Source: Gordonia lacunae
GTDB lineage: Bacteria; Actinomycetota; Actinomycetes; Mycobacteriales; Mycobacteriaceae
Direction: 5' to 3'
NCBI RefSeq assembly: GCF_002149015.1
Contig: NZ_NGFO01000009.1
Location: forward strand, 62,050 to 126,049
DNA: 64,000 bases
Made by a program: the position numbers and the translations under genes. The notes beneath the pieces are model-generated. The model worked only from the letters and a program-made list of their open reading frames with translations. It was not told where the DNA came from and made no database searches. This document shows positions 1 to 8,592 of the stretch, piece by piece (position 1 is the first letter of the stretch; every line of letters begins with the position of its first letter).

Positions 1-672
1 GGTGTCCGCGGCCACGATGCGGCCGTTGTCGATGATGATGATCCGGTCGGACAGTTCGTCGGCCTCGTCGAGGTAGTGCGTCGTGAGGAAGACGGTCGCG
101 CCACGCTCGGTGCGCAGGCGCCGGATGTGGTCCCAGAGATTGGCCCGGGCCTGCGGGTCGAGCCCGGTCGTGGGCTCGTCGAGGAAGACGAGAGACGGTT
201 CGTGGACCAGCCCCATGACGATGTCGAGCCGCCGCTTCTGGCCGCCGGACATGTTCTTGGGCTGCCGTTCCCACAGTCCGTCGAGCTGGAGCTGCGAGAA
301 CAGGGCGTGTCCGCGGCGCGTCGCCTCGGCCCGGGACAGCCCGTAGAGCATGCCGTGATCGACGATCTCGTCGCCGGCCTGCGCCTGACTGAAGGTGCCG
401 CCGGCCTGCGAGACATAGCCGATGCTGCGCCGGACCGAGACCGGGTCGGTCGCCACGTCGAAGCCGTTGACCGTCGCGGTTCCCGCGGTCGGCCGCAGCA
501 GGGTCGTCAGCATCCGCAGCGTCGTGGTCTTGCCCGCGCCGTTGGGGCCGAGGAACCCGACCACCTCTCCTTCGGCGATGTCGAGGTCGACACCGTCGAC
601 GGCCCTCACCTCGCGCTTCTTCTTCCCTTTCCCGGTGTGGAACACCTGGACCAACCCGCGTGCATGGATCAT
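1..672 (-). CDS. ABC transporter ATP-binding protein, DrrA-type (3' end beyond window)
   Basis: The first 224 codons of an ABC ATPase of the daunorubicin/multidrug export (DrrA/CcmA) type are present; the C-terminus lies off the left edge. Visible motifs are Walker A GPNGAGKTT (residues 42-50), the signature MSGGQKRR, Walker B LVFLDEPTTGLD and the switch histidine in LTTHYLDEAD. A basic insert (KGKKKR) near residue 15 precedes the first strand. The ATG at 672 is chosen because the ABC fold begins directly after it. Such proteins energise a separate two-subunit membrane exporter, so a DrrB-like permease would be expected just outside the window. The substrate cannot be inferred from this subunit. 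Confidence 0.93.
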   Translation of the reverse strand, partial: MIHARGLVQVFHTGKGKKKREVRAVDGVDLDIAEGEVVGFLGPNGAGKTTTLRMLTTLLRPTAGTATVNGFDVATDPVSVRRSIGYVSQAGGTFSQAQAGDEIVDHGMLYGLSRAEATRRGHALFSQLQLDGLWERQPKNMSGGQKRRLDIVMGLVHEPSLVFLDEPTTGLDPQARANLWDHIRRLRTERGATVFLTTHYLDEADELSDRIIIIDNGRIVAADT

Positions 673-969
673 GCGGACTCCCCTTCTCGATGTCGTCGTC
701 GTCTGCTGCCCGGTGTGCCGACCGGTGGCTCGGGTCGCGCACGTCAGCGTGTGCTGATCGTCGTCACCGGGGGTGACTTTCCGACGTCCCGACGGTGTTC
801 GATCGACCTGCGGACCAGCATTGCGCGCATTGCGGACGATTTCGGTCCGCATTCCACGGGCAGGTAACGATTCCGGGCGGGGTCCCGCTACTTCCCAGTA
901 AGAGACCGTGTGAGTACCGTCGTATGTCGGGTCACATATTCGCCGGGCACGTTTTGGGAAGGGTTCACC
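673..969. other. Divergent intergenic region
   Basis: About 300 bases separate the leftward ABC ATPase gene from the rightward FabH-like gene. It must hold both promoters, but I see no convincing -35/-10 pair or long palindrome. Short reading frames crossing it look like GC-driven shadows. A Shine-Dalgarno run (gggaaggg) sits at its right end, just before the ATG at 970. Confidence 0.5.
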
Positions 970-1986
970 ATGGCGGTCATCGCAGACACCACTGGCATCA
1001 ACAACATCGGCATGCTCGGCATCGGCGCGTACCGCCCCGAACGCGTCGTCACCAACGAGGAGATCTGTCAGCACATCGACTCCTCCGACGAGTGGATCTA
1101 CACCCGTACGGGGATCAAGACCCGCCGGTTCGCGCGTCGCGACGAGAACGTCATGGAGATGTCGGTCAACGCCGGGCGCAAGGCGATCGCCAACGCGCTG
1201 CTGCAGGGGTCCGACATCGACGCCGTCATCCTCGCCACCAACACCCACCTGCTGCTGACCCCGGCGGGCGCGACCAAGGTCGCGACCGAACTGGGCTGCA
1301 ACGGCGTGCCCGCCTTCGACGTCACCGTCGGCTGCGCCGGCTTCGGCTACGGCATGGCACTCGCCTCCGACATGATCCGCGGCGGCAGCGCCACCCACGT
1401 GCTGGTCATCGGCGCCGAACAGCTCTCGGTGACCATGGACATGACCGACCGCACCAACTGCTTCATCTTCGGCGACGGCGCCGGCGCGGTCGTCGTCGGA
1501 CCCACCGAACAGCAGCAGCTCGGACCGGTGATCTGGGGCTCCGACGGCTCACAGTTCAACGCCATCCGCCAGGACTTCGACTGGATCACCTTCCTCGACA
1601 GCGACCGCACCCAGCGCCCCTACCTGCGTATGGAGGGCACCGCGGTGTTCCGCTGGGCCGCCTTCGAGATGGGCAAGGTCGCCCACCGCGCCCTCGAGGC
1701 CGCGAAGCTCGGCTCCGAGGACCTCGACGTCTTCGTCCCGCACCAGGCGAACGCCCGCATCAACGAGTTGCTCGCCAAGAACCTCAACCTGCGCGAGGAC
1801 GCCGTGGTGGCCAAGGACATCGAGTACACCGGCAACACCAGCGCGGCCTCGATCCCGCTCGCGATGGAAGACCTGCTGTCGACCGGCAAGGCGCAGCCCG
1901 GACAGACCGCGCTGCTCCTCGGCTTCGGCGCCGGGCTCTCCTACGCCGCGCAGGTCGTCACCATGCCGCCGGTTCCGTTCGAGTAG
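970..1986 (+). CDS. fabH: Beta-ketoacyl-ACP synthase III (FabH-like)
   Basis: A 338-residue KAS III thiolase-fold enzyme. The family condenses an acyl-CoA starter with malonyl-ACP to begin fatty acid or polyketide chains. The catalytic triad is visible: Cys122 in VGCAGFGYG, His258 in VPHQAN and Asn289 in YTGNTSAAS; the GFGAGLSY loop is near the C-terminus. The ATG at 970 is preferred over an upstream GTG at 910 because gggaaggg lies seven bases before it and the family N-terminus starts there. It stands alone, not beside acpP, fabD or fabF, so it may be a specialised starter enzyme rather than the housekeeping FabH; the sequence cannot decide this. Confidence 0.9.
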   Translation: MAVIADTTGINNIGMLGIGAYRPERVVTNEEICQHIDSSDEWIYTRTGIKTRRFARRDENVMEMSVNAGRKAIANALLQGSDIDAVILATNTHLLLTPAGATKVATELGCNGVPAFDVTVGCAGFGYGMALASDMIRGGSATHVLVIGAEQLSVTMDMTDRTNCFIFGDGAGAVVVGPTEQQQLGPVIWGSDGSQFNAIRQDFDWITFLDSDRTQRPYLRMEGTAVFRWAAFEMGKVAHRALEAAKLGSEDLDVFVPHQANARINELLAKNLNLREDAVVAKDIEYTGNTSAASIPLAMEDLLSTGKAQPGQTALLLGFGAGLSYAAQVVTMPPVPFE

Positions 1987-2039
1987 GGCGCTGCAAGCCC
2001 AGCGCCTGGCGGACACGTGCCACGTCGTCGTCGGGCCGC

Positions 2040-2210
2040 TCCCGTACATCACCCCACGTGACGCGTCGAGGACGGTCCAACCCAATGCGATGAGGTCATT
2101 TCGGCGGCTGCGGTCTCGCTGGAACGCCATCCCGTCGCATCGGCCATGGTCAGTACCCCGTCCCGGGCGAGAGCGCGGCGCCGAAGGCCCGGGGGAGGCT
2201 GCACGATGAT
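2040..2210 (-). pseudogene. Remnant of an AbiEi-domain/DUF559 protein
   Basis: Two short stretches in different minus-strand frames resemble the two ends of the AbiEi/DUF559 gene at 24.2-25.0 kb. Around 2210-2137 one frame reads LRRRALARDGVLTMADATG, like the AbiEi N-terminus LRRLALARDGVITAAEA. Around 2132-2040 another frame reads RSRRNDLIALGWTVLDAS, like the DUF559 C-terminus RTRRNTLIALGWTVLNFT. The middle (some 220 residues) is missing, so this is an internally deleted, frameshifted relic. It fills the otherwise empty 357-base gap before prfC. Confidence 0.75.
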
Positions 2211-2343
2211 CAGACGCACCGCAGCGGTGACGGGTTCCCAGTTCTGGGGCGGGGCATGAGGTGCCGCGTACCGGCACAACCTGCCCCGACGCCGGACCCG
2301 GCGGGTTTGGCCGCCCCCGGCACGCCCGGTAACCTGGAACCTC

Positions 2344-3954
2344 GTGAGTTCCGAGGTGATCAGTCGCGAAGTGACGCGTCGTCGAACCTTCGCCATCATC
2401 TCCCACCCCGACGCCGGTAAATCGACGATGACCGAGGCGTTGGCGCTGCATGCGCGGATGATCAGCGAGGCCGGCGCCGTCCACGGCAAGGCGGGGCGCA
2501 AGTCGACCGTCTCCGACTGGATGGAGATGGAGAAGGCCCGCGGCATCTCCGTGAGTTCGACGGCACTGCAGTTCAACTACTCCGCGGCCGCCCAGCCGGA
2601 CCCCGAGGTCCCGAGCGTGATCAACCTCGTCGACACCCCGGGTCACGCCGACTTCTCCGAGGACACCTACCGCGTGCTGACCGCGGTCGACGCCGCGGTG
2701 ATGCTCATCGACGCCGCCAAGGGACTCGAACCGCAGACCCTCAAGCTCTTCCAGGTGTGCCGCCATCGGGGTATCCCGGTGATCACGGTCATCAACAAGT
2801 GGGACCGGCCGGGACACAGTCCGCTCGAGCTGATCGACGAGATCCAGGAGCGGATCGGCCTCACGCCGACCCCGCTCTTCTTCCCGGTCGGCATCGCGGG
2901 TGACTTCCGCGGCCTCCTCGATCGACGCACCGGCGAGTACATGCACTTCACCCGCACCGCCGGCGGCGCCAAGATCGCTCCGGAGGAGATCATGTCCGCC
3001 GACGCCGCGCAGGCCCGCGAGGGCGACGAGTGGACCTCGGCGCTCGAGGAGAGCGAACTGCTCACCGAGATGGGTCAGGACCACGACCAGGAACTGTTCC
3101 TGGCCGGCCAGACCTCGCCGATGATCTTCGCCTCGGCGATGCTCAACTTCGGTGTGCGGCAACTCCTCGAAGTCCTGGTGGAACTCGCTCCCCCACCCGG
3201 CCCCCGGTCCGACATCGAGGGCACCCCCCGCCCGGTCACCGACCCATTCAGCGCGGTGGTCTTCAAGGTGCAGGCCGGGATGGACTCGAGTCATCGGGAT
3301 CGCCTGGCCTACATGCGTATCGTGTCCGGCGAGTTCGAGCGCGGCATGGTCGTCACCCACGCCCAGACCGGAAAACCGTTCGCCACCAAGTACGCCCAGG
3401 CCGTCTTCGGCCGCGATCGCTCGACGGTCGACACCGCCTATCCGGGCGACGTGGTCGGTCTGGTCAACGCCACCGCGCTCGCACCCGGCGACACCCTCTA
3501 CGACGGTCCCAAGGTGCAGTTCCCGCCGATCCCTTCGTTTGCGCCGGAACACTTCTCGACCCTGCGCGCCACCACGGCCGACAAGTACAAGCAGTTCCGC
3601 AAGGGCATGGACCAGCTCGAGAGCGAGGGCGTGGTCCAGGTGCTGCGCAACGAGACCCGCGGTGAGGCGTCACCGGTCCTGGCCGCCGTCGGACCGATGC
3701 AGTTCGAGGTCGTGACCGCCCGGATGAAGGCCGAGTACAACGTCGACACGATCATCGAACCGCTCGGCTACACCCTCGCCCGCCGCACCGACGCCGACAG
3801 CGCGGCCGAACTGAACCGCCAACGCGGCGTGGAGGTCTTCACCCGTACCGACGGCGCGGTCCTGGCCCTCTTCAGCGACAAGTGGCGCCTGCAGTACATC
3901 GAGAAGGAACACCCCGACCTCACCCTCGAACCCCTTGTCGCGGCAGCGGACTGA
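2344..3954 (+). CDS. prfC: Peptide chain release factor 3
   Basis: A 536-residue translational GTPase of the RF3 type, which removes RF1/RF2 from the ribosome after peptide release using GTP. G1 is HPDAGKST (21-28), G3 is DTPGH (97-101) and G4 is NKWD (151-154). RF3-typical features are the KSTVSDWMEMEKARGISV switch segment and the C-terminal VVTARMKAEYNVD region. Length matches the family (about 530). The GTG at 2344 starts directly before the conserved RRRTFAIISHPDAGKS; the Shine-Dalgarno is weak. The stop lies only seven bases before the GTG of the downstream lipoprotein gene. Confidence 0.97.
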   Translation: MSSEVISREVTRRRTFAIISHPDAGKSTMTEALALHARMISEAGAVHGKAGRKSTVSDWMEMEKARGISVSSTALQFNYSAAAQPDPEVPSVINLVDTPGHADFSEDTYRVLTAVDAAVMLIDAAKGLEPQTLKLFQVCRHRGIPVITVINKWDRPGHSPLELIDEIQERIGLTPTPLFFPVGIAGDFRGLLDRRTGEYMHFTRTAGGAKIAPEEIMSADAAQAREGDEWTSALEESELLTEMGQDHDQELFLAGQTSPMIFASAMLNFGVRQLLEVLVELAPPPGPRSDIEGTPRPVTDPFSAVVFKVQAGMDSSHRDRLAYMRIVSGEFERGMVVTHAQTGKPFATKYAQAVFGRDRSTVDTAYPGDVVGLVNATALAPGDTLYDGPKVQFPPIPSFAPEHFSTLRATTADKYKQFRKGMDQLESEGVVQVLRNETRGEASPVLAAVGPMQFEVVTARMKAEYNVDTIIEPLGYTLARRTDADSAAELNRQRGVEVFTRTDGAVLALFSDKWRLQYIEKEHPDLTLEPLVAAAD

Positions 3955-3961
3955 CCGGACG

Positions 3962-4711
3962 GTGGGTTCACGGGGACGGCCCGTTCGTGCTGCGGTGCTG
4001 ATGGGTGCGGTGGTGTCGGCACTCATCGCGGCCTGCGGCTCGGACACCGCGCCGCAGGCCACGACCACCACTTCGACCCCGCTGCCCACCGCGCGGCCGG
4101 TCGACTCCGCGATCTGCGCCGAGAAGCCACCCCAGGGCAGCGTCGACCGCAGCGGCCAGAACTTCGAGTTCCGCCACGGCAACATCAAGGTCGCGGTCAC
4201 GAAGACCCCGGCGGACTCCGGCCGCGGACCCGCGGCAGGCCCGACCCGTACCGCCGACCCGAGCTGCTACGAATTCGACCGGTGGGGACCCATCCGGCCC
4301 GATGTTCCACCCGACTCACTGCTGTTCGTGTTCAAGGACGCCGGTGCCGGCGGTGCGCAGATCGAGTTCCTGATCAGCGAACTGACCGGTGGCCTGTTAC
4401 CGCCCGTTGGCGCGAGCCGCCCGACCGTCGGGCCGTTGACCAGGCCGATCAACGCTCAGATCGGTGTCTCGATCAACGGTGTCTACCACCACTCGGCGGC
4501 GTGCCAGCTCAGCGTGAGCGGGATGTCGGGCACGCTCGCGGCCGGCTCGTTCACCTGTCCGACGGCGACGCGGGTCGACGCCAACCCACTCGCTCCCGAC
4601 GACGACGTCCCCTACGACCTCGACGAGTCGTCGACGACGAAACAGCCGGACGCCGAAGGCAATTCGACAGACAGCGTCGCACTGTCGGGATGGTTTCAGC
4701 TCACGCCCTGA
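3962..4711 (+). CDS. Putative secreted lipoprotein
   Basis: About 249 residues. The N-terminus is a lipoprotein signal: RGRPVRA, a hydrophobic stretch and the lipobox LIAAC, followed by a Thr/Ser-rich linker as expected for a protein anchored to the outer face of the plasma membrane. The mature part contains four further Cys (in AICAEK, PSCYEF, AACQLS and FTCPT) that could form two disulfides. I recognise no domain. The GTG at 3962 is preferred to an upstream TTG at 3935 that would overlap prfC. It ends 24 bases from the convergent crotonase gene. Confidence 0.8.
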   Translation: MGSRGRPVRAAVLMGAVVSALIAACGSDTAPQATTTTSTPLPTARPVDSAICAEKPPQGSVDRSGQNFEFRHGNIKVAVTKTPADSGRGPAAGPTRTADPSCYEFDRWGPIRPDVPPDSLLFVFKDAGAGGAQIEFLISELTGGLLPPVGASRPTVGPLTRPINAQIGVSINGVYHHSAACQLSVSGMSGTLAAGSFTCPTATRVDANPLAPDDDVPYDLDESSTTKQPDAEGNSTDSVALSGWFQLTP

Positions 4712-4735
4712 GACGCGGGGCGTCGAGGCGTCGGC

Positions 4736-5746
4736 TCAACCGGCGGGTACGCCGACGATCCGCGCCACCAGGGCGGGATCGACGTCGTCGATCGTGGCCG
4801 GGTCGAAAGCGGGGCTGCGGTCCTTGTCGACGAGTACCGCCCGCACGCCCTCACGGAAGTCGTGGGTCGTCGTGATCTGTTCCGCCGCGGACAGTTCGCG
4901 GTCGAAGCACTCGTCGATTCCCGACCTCGCGCCGGCGCTGATCATCGCCGCGGTGACCAACAGGCTGGTGGGCGAGGCGTTCTCGAGCAGGCCCACCATC
5001 TCCTGGGCCCAGTCGTCGCCGACCGCGCCGCGCAGTCCGCCGAGGATGGCGTTGACGTTGTCGTCGGCGAAGTACTCACCGACCTTCCGCAGGGGCACAT
5101 CGCTCGTGTCCTCGGTACCCGAGGTGGCCAGGGCGTCGGCCAGCGGCGCGCCCGCACGGATGCTGTCGGCGACCGCCGGCAGATCCGCGGCGGACACGAA
5201 ATGCGTTGCCAGGCCGACGGCCACCGCGTCGACACCGCGGATCCGGGCGCCGGTGAGGCCGAGCCACATGCCCACACCCTCCGGAAGCCGCGGGAGGAAG
5301 TAGGTCGAACCGATGTCGGGGAAGAAGCCGATCGCGGTCTCGGGCATCGCGATCATCGCGTTCTCGGTGACCACCCGGATCTCGCCGTGCACGCTGATCC
5401 CGAGTCCGCCGCCCATCGCCGCCCCGTCGATGAGGCTGATGTAGGGCTTCGGGTAGTCGGCGACGAGCTGGTCGAGTCGGTACTCGCTGCCGAAGTACCT
5501 GCTGATGGACGCGGCATCGCCGTCGATGGCGTGCTCGCGGATCGCGCGGATGTCGCCGCCGGCACAGAATGCGCGGTCGCTCGCCGAGGTGACGAGGACC
5601 GTGTCGATCGCGTCGTCGTCACCCCATTCGCCGAGAGTGACGTACATGTCGTCGATCATGCTCTGGTCCAACGCATTGAGAGCCTTGGGCCGGTCCAGGA
5701 CGATCTCGCCGACGCCGTTGGACACCGAGGTTCGGATATGAGACAT
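4736..5746 (-). CDS. Enoyl-CoA hydratase/isomerase family, 3-hydroxyisobutyryl-CoA hydrolase type
   Basis: A 336-residue crotonase-fold protein. Features favouring 3-hydroxyisobutyryl-CoA hydrolase (valine catabolism) over enoyl-CoA hydratase are its length, the AFCAGGDIRA oxyanion loop, and PETAIGFFPDIGSTYFL carrying the Glu136/Asp144 pair typical of that subgroup. A long C-terminal helical region follows (LSAAEQI to VARIVG). The ATG at 5746 gives MSHIRTS and matches the family start; an upstream in-frame ATG at 5803 would add unrelated residues. It is a single gene here, convergent with the lipoprotein gene and divergent from the ABC-F gene. Confidence 0.88.
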   Translation of the reverse strand: MSHIRTSVSNGVGEIVLDRPKALNALDQSMIDDMYVTLGEWGDDDAIDTVLVTSASDRAFCAGGDIRAIREHAIDGDAASISRYFGSEYRLDQLVADYPKPYISLIDGAAMGGGLGISVHGEIRVVTENAMIAMPETAIGFFPDIGSTYFLPRLPEGVGMWLGLTGARIRGVDAVAVGLATHFVSAADLPAVADSIRAGAPLADALATSGTEDTSDVPLRKVGEYFADDNVNAILGGLRGAVGDDWAQEMVGLLENASPTSLLVTAAMISAGARSGIDECFDRELSAAEQITTTHDFREGVRAVLVDKDRSPAFDPATIDDVDPALVARIVGVPAG

Positions 5747-5868
5747 ACCCCAACCGTAGCGGTGACCGCGGATCCGACCACACGGGAGTAATTCCGTTGG
5801 CAACGCCGGGCGGGTCCGCTACGGTGGTCACCACTTGCCCGCAGACCTGTCAGGAGTGATCGACCGCG

Positions 5869-5880
5869 ATGAAGAACTGA
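5869..5880 (+). other. Possible three-codon leader ORF (Met-Lys-Asn) before ABC-F gene
   Basis: ATG AAG AAC TGA occurs 12 bases after an aggag at 5852-5856. Its stop codon overlaps the first arm of the long-range stem at 5877-5885. Very short leader ORFs next to regulatory hairpins are known for antibiotic-responsive ABC-F genes; whether this one is translated is inference. Confidence 0.35.
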
Positions 5881-5955
5881 AGTGGCCCCGGCCCGTCGGC
5901 ACCGCCGGCGGACACCACCGACGCCCTCGTCGGTGTACCCGACCCACTTCAGGAG
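5877..5955 (+). promoter_or_regulatory. Structured leader (candidate attenuator) of the ABC-F gene
   Basis: Two nested perfect inverted repeats precede the ATG at 5961. The outer pair is CTGAAGTGG (5877-5885) with CCACTTCAG (5944-5952). The inner pair is CACCGACG (5916-5923) with CGTCGGTG (5928-5935) around a CCCT loop. The outer right arm overlaps the Shine-Dalgarno aggag (5951-5955), so folding would partly hide it, while a ribosome stopped on the MKN leader would cover the left arm. Confidence 0.5.
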
Positions 5956-5960
5956 TGCTC

Positions 5961-7580
5961 ATGCCATCTTCCATCGTGCTGTCCGACGTCTCGTTCGCCT
6001 GGCCGGACGGGACCGCCGTCTTCGATCACCTCGACCTCGCTCTCGGCGCCGAGACCTACGCTCTCATCGGTGCGAACGGTGCGGGCAAATCGACGCTCCT
6101 CGGCCTGATCGCGGGCCGGCTGCGGCCGGCGTCCGGCAGTGTCACCGTCGCAGGCGGGGCCGCGACAACCGAGGTCGGCGTGGTCACGCAGGATCCGCAG
6201 TCCGATCCGTCTGCCACCGTCGCGCAGGCACTCAACATCCACGAGATCCGTTGCGCCATAAAGCGGATCGAGAACGGTTCGGTCGATCCGCAGGACTTCG
6301 ACGCCGTCGGAGACGACTGGGGTGTCGAGGAGCGCGCCATCGGACTACTCGGGCAGATGGGCCTGCCGCGCGACCTCGACCGCCCGGTCGGGGCCATGTC
6401 CGGCGGTGAGGCCACCCTGCTGGCGATCGTCGCCGCACTACTCGCCAATCCGACGATCCTGCTTCTCGACGAGCCGACCAACAACCTGGACACCGACTCC
6501 CGCGCACGGCTTTTCGACGCGATCGACTTGTTCGCGGGCACGGTTGTGGTGGTGAGTCACGACCTCGAGCTCCTCGAGCGCGTCGACGCGACGGTCGAGC
6601 TGTATCGCGGTCACGTGCGACTGTTCGGGGGCCCGTACTCGCAGTACCGCGAGATCGTCGACGCCGAGCAGGAAGCCGCCGAGGCCGCGGTCGCCACCGC
6701 TGCCGGCGACCTGCGCAAACAGCGCCGGGAGATGTCCGAGGCACTGATCAAACTCGACCGGCGGGCCCGGACCGGTGCCACCGCCGAGCGCGAGAAGCGG
6801 GTGCCGAAGATCGTCGCGCACAATCGCCGGAGTGAGGCACAGGTGTCGGCGGGCAAGCTCCGCAACGCCCATCGCGACGATGTCGCCTCCGCGGCAACGC
6901 GTCTCGATGAGGCGCGTGAGGACATCCGGGCCGACCGCTCCGCGCGGATCGTCGTACCGACGCCGGAGGTGGCCCCGCGCGCCCAGATCATCGTCGATGA
7001 CCGCCTGCGGGTCGACGGTCCCGAGCGGGTGGCCCTCGTCGGGCCCAACGGTTCCGGGAAGTCCACGCTGATCGCCGACCTCATCGCACGCGAAACCGTC
7101 GTCGTGCCGTATGCATTCGTGCCTCAGCGGATCACCTTCCCCGACCCGGCTCGCTCGATCGCCGAGCACCTGGCGCGGAGCCACCCCGACATCCCCACCC
7201 AGGAGGTGCGGGCGCACCTCGCGCGGTTCCTGTTCCGGGGGGCCCGCGCGGATCGCGCGCTCGGCGAACTGTCCGGCGGGGAGCGACTGCGCGTCGCCCT
7301 GGCCGACGCCCTGCTCGGCGACCCCACTCCGAGACTCCTGATCCTCGACGAACCGACGAACAACCTCGACCTCGACACCGTCACGCAACTCGTCGACGCA
7401 CTCGAGGCGTGGACCGGTGCGCTCCTGGTGGTCTCGCACGACGCCGGGTTCCTCGACCGGATCGGAATCGAGCGGCGGGTGTCCCCGGGTGCCGCCGACG
7501 GCACACCGGCAACGTCGCCCGGGCAGACGGGCCCCGGACGAACGGACCCCGAACATCCGGCTGCCGAAGCAGACCGCTGA
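5961..7580 (+). CDS. ABC-F family ATPase (ribosome-associated/antibiotic-protection type)
   Basis: A 539-residue soluble protein with two ABC domains and no membrane segment. Domain 1 has GANGAGKST, MSGGEATLL and LLLDEPTNNLD; domain 2 has GPNGSGKST, LSGGERLRV and LILDEPTNNLD. The charged linker between them (LRKQRREM to RADRSARI) is the P-site tRNA interaction motif region of ABC-F proteins. The family binds the ribosomal E site; some members rescue ribosomes from macrolides, lincosamides or pleuromutilins. The short, divergent second domain and leader hairpins favour an antibiotic-response role, but no drug class can be assigned. The ATG at 5961 has aggag five bases upstream. Confidence 0.87.
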   Translation: MPSSIVLSDVSFAWPDGTAVFDHLDLALGAETYALIGANGAGKSTLLGLIAGRLRPASGSVTVAGGAATTEVGVVTQDPQSDPSATVAQALNIHEIRCAIKRIENGSVDPQDFDAVGDDWGVEERAIGLLGQMGLPRDLDRPVGAMSGGEATLLAIVAALLANPTILLLDEPTNNLDTDSRARLFDAIDLFAGTVVVVSHDLELLERVDATVELYRGHVRLFGGPYSQYREIVDAEQEAAEAAVATAAGDLRKQRREMSEALIKLDRRARTGATAEREKRVPKIVAHNRRSEAQVSAGKLRNAHRDDVASAATRLDEAREDIRADRSARIVVPTPEVAPRAQIIVDDRLRVDGPERVALVGPNGSGKSTLIADLIARETVVVPYAFVPQRITFPDPARSIAEHLARSHPDIPTQEVRAHLARFLFRGARADRALGELSGGERLRVALADALLGDPTPRLLILDEPTNNLDLDTVTQLVDALEAWTGALLVVSHDAGFLDRIGIERRVSPGAADGTPATSPGQTGPGRTDPEHPAAEADR

Positions 7581-7636
7581 CGAACAGTCGGTGACGCACC
7601 CGGCGCCGAGAACCGTTCGGCGGCATACTGCGTGCG

Positions 7637-8461
7637 ATGGCCGCGCCCGCACCCGTCACCGTCGATCCGCCGGTGGACCGCCCCACACCCGTCGTCCTCG
7701 TCCACGGTCTGCGGGTGAGCGGCGCGACCCTGCACCGGGTCGCGGCAGCCGTCGCCGATCCGGCCGGGGCGGGACGGGAAGTCGCCACCCCCGACCTCCC
7801 CGGACACGGTGCCCGCCGGGACGAGACGTTCACCATGTCCGGCGCGGTGGCCACGGTGTTGGCCGAGATCGACCGGTTCGGCCGGCCGGCGGTCGTGGCC
7901 GGGATGTCGATGGGCGGCTACGTGGCGATGGCGGCCGCCGGGCGCCATCCGGAGGCCGTCGCGGCTCTGGTCCCGATGTGCGCGACCGCGCAACCGAGTC
8001 CGCTGCTCGCCGCGCCGTTCGAGACCTTCGGAGCACTGACCTCGTTCCTGCCCCGGCAGGCCGCGGTCATCAGTCAGATAGCCACCCGCCTCGTCGTCGG
8101 GCGGCAGGTGTCGGCGGACATGGAGATCGGCGGCCTGGCCCTGGGGTCGATCGCCGACGTCGTCGCCGCGATCAAACGGTTCGACGCGCTCGACGCGATC
8201 CACCGCTACCCCGGTCGGACGGTGTTCGTCAACGGCGGTCAGGACCAGTTCCGGGTCCACGAGCAACGATTCGTCGAGGCGTCCCGGAACGCATCGCTCA
8301 CCGTCGTCCCCGGCGCGAGCCACCTCTTCCCGCTCATCCAGCCCGACCTCGCCGGTCATCTGATCGGCGCGGTCGCGGCGGAATGCGACACCGCCGGTCC
8401 CGACCGGTCCGGCGAGACCACCGGCAGCCACCCCTCCGTCTCGGCCGAGCTCGACACATAG
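7637..8461 (+). CDS. Alpha/beta hydrolase
   Basis: A 274-residue alpha/beta hydrolase without signal peptide. The oxyanion HG lies in LVHGLRVSG, the nucleophile Ser91 in GMSMGG, an acidic residue in NGGQDQF and the catalytic His in GASHLFP, giving a complete triad. A cap of about 70 residues (PLLAAPFE to AIKRFD) sits between strands 6 and 7. Esterases, lactonases and C-C hydrolases share this fold, so the substrate is open. It follows the ABC-F gene on the same strand with a 56-base gap. Confidence 0.85.
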   Translation: MAAPAPVTVDPPVDRPTPVVLVHGLRVSGATLHRVAAAVADPAGAGREVATPDLPGHGARRDETFTMSGAVATVLAEIDRFGRPAVVAGMSMGGYVAMAAAGRHPEAVAALVPMCATAQPSPLLAAPFETFGALTSFLPRQAAVISQIATRLVVGRQVSADMEIGGLALGSIADVVAAIKRFDALDAIHRYPGRTVFVNGGQDQFRVHEQRFVEASRNASLTVVPGASHLFPLIQPDLAGHLIGAVAAECDTAGPDRSGETTGSHPSVSAELDT

Positions 8462-8592
8462 GTCCTACCTCAGGGTGTCTGAGCCGCACCCAGTTTGAGC
8501 GTCGAAGTCGTCTCGTGATCGGATGACAGCAGTTCACTGCACCACTCGTCGCGGTGCCCTGGCGCGAACGACGCACCCGAGGAGGAAGCTGG

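Noticed and set aside
3935..3961. TTG start for the lipoprotein inside prfC
   Set aside because: The GTG at 3962 gives a normal short n-region before the lipobox; the longer form adds only polar residues.
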